Positions 26,946 through 34,060 of a stretch of DNA of 34,060 bases are shown here, one piece after another. Source of the DNA: Planctomycetaceae bacterium UBA6172. Its GTDB lineage: Bacteria; Planctomycetota; Planctomycetia; Pirellulales; Pirellulaceae. Numbering within the stretch: the stretch's first letter is position 1; each line of letters starts with the position of its first letter. The position numbers and the translations under genes were made by a program. Below the pieces are notes generated by a model. The model had not been told where the DNA came from. It did not search any database and saw nothing but the letters and a program-made list of their open reading frames with translations. The stretch is from NCBI GenBank assembly GCA_002422955.1, contig DITY01000197.1:9435-43494 (forward strand). The letters run 5' to 3'.

Positions 26946-29900
26946 ATGACGATCACTGTCAACCAAGTTCGTTCCCGCTCCCGTTCCCGCCGTAGGCTCC
27001 GAGCGGTCGCGGTTGGGCTGCTGTTTTTCGTGGTCTTGGGGCTGATCGCCGCTTGGACGCTCCTCCTGGCCCACCGGCCGCGGCTGACCCCGATGTTCGC
27101 GGCCGTCATTACCGAATACGAATGGCCGGTCGACCCCAACGCTTGGGCGAGTGAGGATTTGGAACGGTTCCAGACGCTCGCTCATGAGGCGTTGGAAATC
27201 GTCGATCTGTCCGTCGACTGGCGGAGCCGTGACCTGGCGTTGCGTCGACTCGATGCCGAGTTGACGACATTCGTTGCCGAGCGTTCCCTGCCTGAAACGG
27301 TGGTGTTCTATTTCAGCTTGCACGGCGTGGTGGACTCGGAGGGGCGACCCCACCTGCTCCCGGCCGATGCCTCACCGATCGATTCGGCGACTTGGTTGCC
27401 GGTTTCGGAAGTTCTCGACCTGATCTGCCAAAAGTTGCCCCCTCACGTCAACAAATTGGTACTGCTGGATAGCAACCGCTCCGCGGCGAATTGGCGGATC
27501 GGCCAACTGCATAACACCTTCGCGGATCGGTTGGACGCGGTGCTGGATCGCGCGCGGCATCCCGGGGTCGTGATCATCAACAGCGCTTCGCCGAATCAGG
27601 TGGGTTGGAGCGCGCCGGCATTGACCGGCAGCCTGTTCGGTTTTCTGGTGGCACGGGCCCTCGGTACGGCCGAACGCGAGGACATGCCGAAGGAGAGTCA
27701 AATCAAGCTCCATGCCCTGGTGGCCGAGCTGAATCGCGAAATGAAACGCTGGTCCCAGACACACCAGATACCCGAACAGCAGGTGCTGGTGGTTCCCGCC
27801 GATGCGGACGACTTCGCCATCTCGTGGTCACTTCCGGCGGAGGTCGTCGATCGACTCTTCCAACGACTGACGCTGGACTCCTTACCGTTGATCTCGACGA
27901 AGGACCGCGACCTGCTGTGGCGTGAAGCGAGCGAGTTGCCCCGGCAGGCCCTGTTGTCGGTCGTGCCCGAGAAGTTGAACGAAGTGGAGCACCGCTTGCT
28001 GCACTTGGAAAAACTGGCGGTTGCCGGCCAGGGCTATATCAGGCAAGCGAAACTGCAACAGGTCGCCACGCAGAAGTGCTTGCAGGATTTGTCGGCAGCC
28101 CTCGCGGAAAGCGGGACGCGAATCTCGCCGGTGGCGATCCGTGGCAAGCTGATCCGTGATGCGGCCGGTGCTCGAGGAGCGACCGCCGTCGCCAACTCAC
28201 CCGCCCCGTCCTTGGAACTCTCCGGCATGCTGGGGAGCGTCTCCGCCGATTCGGTGGAGTCGGTGAGACGGCAATGGCAGGAACTGCTGACCGGGGTCAC
28301 CCCCGAACGCCTGCGGGCGATGGTGGAAAAACTGGATGCCACTTCAGGCAGCCGCGCTGGCCAATCGGGCTCGGACCCGACCGGATCAGACCCAACCGGT
28401 TCGGGCCTGATCGCAGCCAACGCCTCGTCGCTCAGCTTCGAGGATGCCCAGGTGTTGAGATTGATGACTCGCTATCGCACCTTGGAACGCTGGTCGCGAC
28501 TCGACCCGATCGTTGAACTGCTGGGCCTGCGAGCGGACTCCGACCGACTCTCGGTGATGCGTGCGAAAGCGGGCGGTCAAGAGCCGCGGGCCTTGCCTTG
28601 GGCCGTTCCCGCCTTGGCGAACGCCGACGATCAACGCTTGCTGATCGAAGACCTGTTGCTCGCCGGTCCCACCGCCGCGGCGACGGAGTTCGAGCCCCAG
28701 TTGGCCGCGACGCGAATTGCCTATCAGGCTGCCGAGCGGCGATTGGAGGATGTGCTCCGAGCGATCTCGACCTGCGACAACGCGATTCAGAAGTTGCCGT
28801 ATTTCGCCAACGGCCTGGCGGAGCTGATGCCCCGTCAGGATGCGGAAACGGGGCAGGTGGACAGTGACCTGTTCGTCACGCATGTCCTGCCCGCCAGTCG
28901 CGACGCGATCACCCTCAGCCGGCAACTCGATGCCGCCCGACCGGCTGAGCTGACGGGAACCGAGGCCGTCTTGCCGTTCCTCGAAACGGCGGACCGCCTG
29001 GCCGGACTGATGTCCTATCTCGACCAGCGGCTGGACGAACTGCTCAAGCAGCACATTCAGGATCCGGAAACCAACGGCGAGACCCTTCTGGAATTGCGCG
29101 CCGCGCTGGAACTCCCGTGGATCCCCTGGCAAAGTCGACGCGACCTGCGTCAGATTCACGACAACATCGCCCGCTCGATCGTCATTGAAACTGCCGTGCA
29201 GGGTACGGCTGGGGAAGCGGCCTCTGATCCGATCAACTGGTCACCCACCCAGGAAGCGCCCGCGGCCCGAGCCTTGACGACGCTAGACCGAATTCTCAGT
29301 TGGCCGGTCCACCCCGCGGTATTGTTCAGTTCCCCCGAACCGCCCGAGGGTACCAGCTCCGACACCTTGCAAACGTCCAGCACGGTGGGCGCCCTGGAGT
29401 CGGGGCCGACCCGGGTCGAACGGATCGGCGGTCAGGTGCGAGAGTCGCTGGCCCACTGGAGCGGCGACGCGAAATCGAATCCGTGGGACGATCCTTCCAT
29501 CGGCATCCGCGATTGGCAAGCCGCGGCGCGTTGGCAGCGACGCACACTCCCCTTCGTCGCGGCCCGCAGCACGACGTCACCCCTGGAAACCGTGTGGCGT
29601 GAGTCCTTGCAGCGACTGCTCGTCTGGCATGCCAACCGCAAACTCGATGCCTTCGTCGGCACACCGAACGAACGGCTGGCCGTCGCCCCGCGAAACACCT
29701 TTTTTGACCAGGCCTGCGACCAATGTCTCGGTTTAGTTAGCTCGCTGGGGACGGAATCGAGCGACATCCAGCGGGACGTGGCGAGCACGCGAAAGCGACA
29801 AGCGATGCGACGCCTGGCCGCGAGAACCGGCCTTGTCACCGACACCAAGCGGCTGCCCATACCGCCCACGGGTGATACCGCGGCGTTTGAGGTCACGGTG

Positions 29901-31946
29901 ACCCCCACGCTGCCCGCGCCGCCAGCATCAGCCCCATCCGATGCCCCCTTCCCCGCCGGCAGGCCGAGCGTCTGGGTGCAGAACGAACGTCAGGATTTGG
30001 CGACCGAAGTCAGCCTGCTGCAATTGCCGTTCAACCAGCCGCAGGAACTGAGTTTGAACAAGCTCAGCGACGTGCCGGCCGATTCGCCCCGCATGCTCGC
30101 CAAAACGATGTTCCGCGGCCATGAGTTCATCCACCCCTTTATCGTTAATCGGCTGAGTGGCCCGCTCGTCGATTACGTGCCTCACGACTATGGCCCGAGC
30201 ACCATCAGCTTGCTAGGGCAACGTCGCAAACGCGTTTCGATCATGTTCGTGCTCGATTGTTCACAGAGCATGGACCAGCCGCTCACGGGCGAATCGAGGG
30301 TCGATGTGGGGCCATCGAAACTCGATTTGGCGAAGTCGGCGCTGGTCACCATGCTAGACGAACTGTCGCGCCAGGACGGCGCGCGGGTCGGCGTCATCCT
30401 GCTCGGTCACCGCATCGCTTGGACACGGTCCGAGCCGCCCAAATTGAGCCAGGCCCCGGGCGCGACGGCGTCGCTACCCCAGGATTTGATGCCGAGCCAA
30501 GATGTCGAAACGATCCTACCCTTGGGCCGGTTCGATGCCGGTTCGGTGCTGCAACGACTCGATTCGGTCAAGCCCTGGGGACAAACCCCGCTGAACCTCG
30601 CCCTGGTCGAAGCGATGCGGGCCTTCCGCGCCGATGATCCCGATACCGAAAAGAACATCATCGTGATTTCCGATGGTCGTGATTACCAGTTCACGCCCAA
30701 TCGCAGTGACATCCGGCAGCCTCCCCGAACCACGCAAGCCGATGTGGTCCGCGTCGCGAATGAAATGCAAGTTCCCGTTTTCCTGATCGGCTTCGGCCTC
30801 CCCACCGAAGAACGGGACGCCGCGGAGCGGGAGTTCAATCAGCTCGCCACGATCACCCAAGGCGGCACCGTCACGGTCAATGACTCCAGTGACCTGCTCC
30901 GCGAAATTCGCGCGCGGGTGGCGGCGGGAACGTTTAGCGTCGACAAACCCCCCGCCGCGAACCAGGCCGCGGACGGGACTCGGACCGTCAATGCGTCGCT
31001 CAACGGCACCGTCACGATCGACCCCCGCGGACTCGGTGGGAACCCCGTCCAGTTGGTCTTCGAGTCGGCCACCGCCGCGATCCCCTTGGCCGGCGGCGAG
31101 GCCCTGCGGATCCAATTGTCCGCCGACGGTCAAAACTTCCTACCGGTCCCTTTCGATTGGCAGTTTCCACAATCCTTCGGGCTGGTCTCCGGTACCCAGG
31201 AACGCCAGTCCCCGTACGAATTGCGGGTCCACCGCCCCGAGGTGAAGGCCGGTTCCGTCTCCTTTCCGGTCTCCGTGCAATCGGCCATTGAGCCGGTAAC
31301 TCGGCGACCGAGCGACGCCTGGTTGGTGGTCACCCCGCTGATCCAAGGGGTCGAGAAGGCCGACCATCGCTATTGGTTTTACGACGCGAATTTCGAACCC
31401 GGCCAACCGGTGCCGCTGTTGAAGTGGCGAGCGAACGACTGGCCCCAAGAAGCGCGCTCAGCGCGACTGCAGTTCTGGTGCCGCTTCGATCCCACGCCGC
31501 CGCTGCAAGAGTTCTCGCTACAGGACGTGTTGCAACAGCCGGCCAAGTATGCCGATCTCCGCCTCGCCGACTTCCCCTCGATCGGCTTGCAAGTCAGCGT
31601 CAGTCAGAGAACCAGCGACGCGGGAGATTACGTGCTCAACGTGATCCAGCGTCACGACGACTCGTCGCCGGACTTAGGCCAATTGCGGGTCGAGTTCCGC
31701 TGCGGCCAGCCGTATCAGCCGATTCGGGTGACTCATCAGTTCGATTCGGTCAATGCGATGGTGTCGCACACCTTCATCTTCAAGTCCGCCGATGCGGTGG
31801 CACTGGAACGCTCCGATCAGTCCCGCTTCGTCCTGACCGCACGCTCCGCATCCCAGGCAGCCGCGCTGCACCCCGCCGGCGGTCGCCCGATCGATGTCGA
31901 CATCTTCGCCGCCGCGGATCTGATCACGGTCGGCGGCGCACGCTGA
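26946..31946 (+). CDS. Giant single-pass membrane protein with pseudo-caspase domain and vWA domain with intact MIDAS
   Basis: The 1666-aa protein has a very basic N-terminus (RSRSRSRRRLR) and one transmembrane helix (~21-42), predicting a large periplasmic part. Residues ~55-290 have a caspase/C14 layout: VVFYFSLHGVVDSEG with H126, and KLVLLDSNRS, where the catalytic Cys position is Asn177. A long helical region (~300-1000) includes a small GSDPT tandem repeat (around 475-488). A vWA domain covers about 1090-1320: IMFVLDCSQSMD gives D1104-x-S1106-x-S1108, then GQTPL with T1214 and ISDGRD with D1243, a complete metal-ion site. The last ~340 residues are beta-rich, probably Ig-like. The architecture parallels the 1895-aa gene upstream, so the two are likely paralogues. 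No Shine-Dalgarno is visible before the ATG. It ends the plus-strand unit. Confidence 0.87.
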   Translation: MTITVNQVRSRSRSRRRLRAVAVGLLFFVVLGLIAAWTLLLAHRPRLTPMFAAVITEYEWPVDPNAWASEDLERFQTLAHEALEIVDLSVDWRSRDLALRRLDAELTTFVAERSLPETVVFYFSLHGVVDSEGRPHLLPADASPIDSATWLPVSEVLDLICQKLPPHVNKLVLLDSNRSAANWRIGQLHNTFADRLDAVLDRARHPGVVIINSASPNQVGWSAPALTGSLFGFLVARALGTAEREDMPKESQIKLHALVAELNREMKRWSQTHQIPEQQVLVVPADADDFAISWSLPAEVVDRLFQRLTLDSLPLISTKDRDLLWREASELPRQALLSVVPEKLNEVEHRLLHLEKLAVAGQGYIRQAKLQQVATQKCLQDLSAALAESGTRISPVAIRGKLIRDAAGARGATAVANSPAPSLELSGMLGSVSADSVESVRRQWQELLTGVTPERLRAMVEKLDATSGSRAGQSGSDPTGSDPTGSGLIAANASSLSFEDAQVLRLMTRYRTLERWSRLDPIVELLGLRADSDRLSVMRAKAGGQEPRALPWAVPALANADDQRLLIEDLLLAGPTAAATEFEPQLAATRIAYQAAERRLEDVLRAISTCDNAIQKLPYFANGLAELMPRQDAETGQVDSDLFVTHVLPASRDAITLSRQLDAARPAELTGTEAVLPFLETADRLAGLMSYLDQRLDELLKQHIQDPETNGETLLELRAALELPWIPWQSRRDLRQIHDNIARSIVIETAVQGTAGEAASDPINWSPTQEAPAARALTTLDRILSWPVHPAVLFSSPEPPEGTSSDTLQTSSTVGALESGPTRVERIGGQVRESLAHWSGDAKSNPWDDPSIGIRDWQAAARWQRRTLPFVAARSTTSPLETVWRESLQRLLVWHANRKLDAFVGTPNERLAVAPRNTFFDQACDQCLGLVSSLGTESSDIQRDVASTRKRQAMRRLAARTGLVTDTKRLPIPPTGDTAAFEVTVTPTLPAPPASAPSDAPFPAGRPSVWVQNERQDLATEVSLLQLPFNQPQELSLNKLSDVPADSPRMLAKTMFRGHEFIHPFIVNRLSGPLVDYVPHDYGPSTISLLGQRRKRVSIMFVLDCSQSMDQPLTGESRVDVGPSKLDLAKSALVTMLDELSRQDGARVGVILLGHRIAWTRSEPPKLSQAPGATASLPQDLMPSQDVETILPLGRFDAGSVLQRLDSVKPWGQTPLNLALVEAMRAFRADDPDTEKNIIVISDGRDYQFTPNRSDIRQPPRTTQADVVRVANEMQVPVFLIGFGLPTEERDAAEREFNQLATITQGGTVTVNDSSDLLREIRARVAAGTFSVDKPPAANQAADGTRTVNASLNGTVTIDPRGLGGNPVQLVFESATAAIPLAGGEALRIQLSADGQNFLPVPFDWQFPQSFGLVSGTQERQSPYELRVHRPEVKAGSVSFPVSVQSAIEPVTRRPSDAWLVVTPLIQGVEKADHRYWFYDANFEPGQPVPLLKWRANDWPQEARSARLQFWCRFDPTPPLQEFSLQDVLQQPAKYADLRLADFPSIGLQVSVSQRTSDAGDYVLNVIQRHDDSSPDLGQLRVEFRCGQPYQPIRVTHQFDSVNAMVSHTFIFKSADAVALERSDQSRFVLTARSASQAAALHPAGGRPIDVDIFAAADLITVGGAR

Positions 31947-31978
31947 GTTTTCCGGCCCGTCGTGCCTCACGGCCAACG

Positions 31979-32104
31979 CTAAGGCCGCTCCTCCGACCAC
32001 TTCTCGCCGCCGAGGAACGGTCGCAGCCGCCGTAGCGATTTGCCATCGACGGCGTCAAAAAACACGATGTCGCCCTCGTTCGTAATCCACGCACCGATCG
32101 CCGA
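31979..32104 (-). pseudogene. In-frame coding-like remnant after the DUF885 stop, WD40/beta-propeller-like
   Basis: Reading on past the DUF885 TGA in the same frame gives 41 sense codons, including AWITNEGDIVFFDAVDGKS, before a TAG. This resembles a beta-propeller blade edge and does not belong to the DUF885 family end. It may be the decayed 3' end of another gene, or chance. It has no start codon of its own. Confidence 0.3.
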
Positions 32105-33919
32105 TCAGCCGGCCGCTACGCGCGCGATCCAGCGATCGACATTCGCTTCCAGCAATTCCAGCGGGATCGCCCCTTGCGACAACACCACGTCGTGGAACTC
32201 GCGGATGTCGAACTTCCCGCCGAGCTGCTGTTCGGCCCGCCGCCGCAACTCGAGAATCTTGAGCTGACCGATCTTGTAACCGAGGGCCTGACCGGGCCAG
32301 CCGATGTAGCGATCGACTTCGGCGACGACGTTGTGTTCGGCCAAGGCCGTGTTCGCGACCATGAACTCGATCGCCTGCTCACGACTCCAGCCCAACGCAT
32401 GGATCCCGGTGTCGACGACCAACCGACAGGCGCGCCAAGCCTCCATGCTGAGTCGCCCGAAATCCTGATAGGGATCCTCATAAAATCCCATCTCCAATCC
32501 CAACTGCTCCGCATACAGCCCCCATCCTTCGACGAACGCGGTGAAACTGGTAAAGCGTCGGATCGCATGCAGATCCTGCAACTCTTGCTGCAGCGCGATC
32601 TGCAAGTGATGACCGGGTACCGCCTCGTGCATCGCCAACGCCTCCATCTCATATTTGGGCCGAGACGAGAGGTTATAAGTATTCAGATAAAAATAGCCGG
32701 CTCGGCTACCATCCCCGGCGGGCGGCCAATAATAGGCGGAGGTGGTCTGCGGCGCGACGAACGCCGGGATCTCGCGAATTCCGTACGGGGTCCGCGGCAA
32801 TCGAGAAAACAACTGCGGCAGCGCCCCGTCGATCCGCTTGCAGATCAAGGCGGTGTATTGCAACAACTCTTCCGGCGTTTTCGCATAGTGCCGCGGGTCA
32901 GTCCGCAGCTGGCGGATAAAAGCTTCCCACGAGCCGGTAAAGCCGGTCTTCCGCATGCAGGCTTCCATTTCGCCTCGAACCCGCGCGACCTCGCGGAGGC
33001 CGATCTCGTGCACCTCTTCGGGCGTCAGTTCCAGCGTCGTGAAGTGCCGCACCCGGTAACGATAAAACTCCCGCCCCTCCGGCAAGGCCCCCGCCGCGAT
33101 CGAGCCGCGACAAGCCGGCAGATATTCGCTCCGCATGAACGCGAGTAAATCTCGGAACGCGGGGACCACCGCTTGGTCGATCGCCATCGCCGCGTCGCCG
33201 CTCAAGGACTGCCAAGCTTCCTCCGAGATGGCGGCGGGACGAGCTTGCTGGAACGGCTTGTAGAGCAAACTCTGGGCGTGCGCCTCGACGATCTGCGACT
33301 CCAGTTGCTGTTCGATGTCACGGAGCACGATCGCCGGTGGCGTCAATCCGCGAGCGATGCCGGCTCGCAGCAGCGTGATTTGCTCGCCGAAGTAACGTGG
33401 GAAATCATTCAGACGGGCCACGTAGTTGCGTAAATTCGGCTCCGTTTCCAAACGCATCGACTGGGCCAGATCCGGCAGGAAAACATGAAACCCGCTGCGG
33501 CTGGTCAGCGGCATCAGCGCCGTCCCAAATCGATGCTCCGCGATCGCGTCCGATAACCGCCTCCGCAGCACCTGATGGTCGGCCCGCGCGGAATCGCTCA
33601 AGGCCCCCTGGTCGATGGCCAGCAACCGCTCCAAAAACTTTTGCCGCTGGTCGGCGCGCGCTTCCAGCAACTCCCATGATTCCGTCGGCAAGCGGTCCTG
33701 GCCGCGCGGATCGGCGACTTCCGTCGCCAGCAACGGGTCCGCTCGCACCTCCCAATCCCAAGCTTCATCGACCAGTTGACGGAGCGTGGTATCCGCCGCT
33801 GATAGCGCCCGACCGCCGGTGCCTAAATCGGGCGTCTCCGCGGCAAGGCTGCTGCAGGGCAATAGGGCCAACAGGCAACCGAGCGCTCGCCAATGCGAGC
33901 AAGAAAAGGAGGGATTCAT
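32105..33919 (-). CDS. DUF885 zinc metallopeptidase-like secreted protein
   Basis: The 604-aa product has an N-terminal signal peptide (a hydrophobic core ALGCLLALLPCSSLAAE, cleavage likely near SLAA). It matches the DUF885 family over its whole length. The metal site is intact: HEAVPGHH at about H431-E432 to H438, with the downstream EGWGLYAEQLG glutamate at about 464. The family-typical C-terminal YKIGQLKILELRRRAE and FHDVVLSQGAIPLELLE are present and end at the usual place. Substrate is unknown; members are secreted, presumed peptidases. The ATG at 33919 has AGGTG about 8 nt upstream. It converges with the T6SS plus-strand unit and shows no sign of being part of it. A lipobox reading (LLPC) is unlikely because Pro precedes the Cys. 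Confidence 0.93.
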   Translation of the reverse strand: MNPSFSCSHWRALGCLLALLPCSSLAAETPDLGTGGRALSAADTTLRQLVDEAWDWEVRADPLLATEVADPRGQDRLPTESWELLEARADQRQKFLERLLAIDQGALSDSARADHQVLRRRLSDAIAEHRFGTALMPLTSRSGFHVFLPDLAQSMRLETEPNLRNYVARLNDFPRYFGEQITLLRAGIARGLTPPAIVLRDIEQQLESQIVEAHAQSLLYKPFQQARPAAISEEAWQSLSGDAAMAIDQAVVPAFRDLLAFMRSEYLPACRGSIAAGALPEGREFYRYRVRHFTTLELTPEEVHEIGLREVARVRGEMEACMRKTGFTGSWEAFIRQLRTDPRHYAKTPEELLQYTALICKRIDGALPQLFSRLPRTPYGIREIPAFVAPQTTSAYYWPPAGDGSRAGYFYLNTYNLSSRPKYEMEALAMHEAVPGHHLQIALQQELQDLHAIRRFTSFTAFVEGWGLYAEQLGLEMGFYEDPYQDFGRLSMEAWRACRLVVDTGIHALGWSREQAIEFMVANTALAEHNVVAEVDRYIGWPGQALGYKIGQLKILELRRRAEQQLGGKFDIREFHDVVLSQGAIPLELLEANVDRWIARVAAG

Positions 33920-34060
33920 CAGGTCAGCACCTACAACCGGTTTCTCGAAAACTCATCGTGCCAGTCCTAATCTTACCCTCGTCGGATCGGTGCCGGAGCC
34001 GACAGCGGCGCCGCGAGGCATGACCGATGCGCAGCCGACCGTGGAGCCGCCAGCGGATCG
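33920..34060 (-). other. Upstream region of the DUF885 gene at the window edge
   Basis: These 141 bp hold no recognisable gene. A TAAGAT hexamer on the minus strand is a weak -10 candidate, without a supporting -35. Nothing firmer can be said. Confidence 0.3.

Noticed and set aside
33840..33919. Lipoprotein signal in the DUF885 protein
   Set aside because: Pro precedes the Cys, which breaks the lipobox; a standard signal peptide with cleavage near SLAA fits better.
33946..33963. Sigma54-like TGGCACG upstream of DUF885
   Set aside because: The -24 half matches perfectly but the -12 half has no GC at the required spacing.

Overview
The window is a high-GC chromosomal segment that is almost entirely a type VI secretion (T6SS) locus. 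Several traits point to a planctomycete-like bacterium: weak or absent Shine-Dalgarno sites before several genes, giant single-pass membrane proteins with caspase-like and vWA domains, a Cys-rich HEAT-type lipoprotein, and a DUF6931 protein. This assignment is inference; no rRNA or marker gene is present.

Left half (1-13820), all on the minus strand and read leftward: an outer-membrane beta-barrel candidate, then tssA, tssB, tssC, three consecutive hcp genes, impE/tagJ, tssE, tssF, tssG and the N-terminal ~693 codons of clpV/tssH, which runs off the left edge. Together these encode sheath, tube, baseplate and recycling ATPase. A sigma54-like promoter, inverted repeats and two short tandem repeats lie in the gaps.

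A divergent intergenic region (13821-14078) separates this from the plus-strand half (14079-31946). That half holds a fused TssB-TssC paralogue with a Ser/Asp-rich tail, a small unknown protein, VgrG, a degenerate FHA-DUF6931 protein, a 1895-aa membrane protein with a pseudo-caspase domain, a Cys-rich HEAT-like lipoprotein, and a 1666-aa membrane protein with a pseudo-caspase domain and an intact vWA MIDAS. These last genes follow the FHA gene, where many T6SS clusters carry tssJ, tssK, tssL and tssM. No recognisable TssJ, TssK, TssL or TssM is visible here. The most interesting hypothesis is that the lipoprotein and the two giant proteins form an alternative membrane/envelope complex. The canonical genes could still lie beyond the left edge.

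The right end (32105-33919, minus strand) is a DUF885 zinc metallopeptidase-like secreted protein, probably unrelated to secretion. An in-frame coding-like remnant follows its stop codon. No rRNA, tRNA, CRISPR array, insertion sequence or integrase was found.
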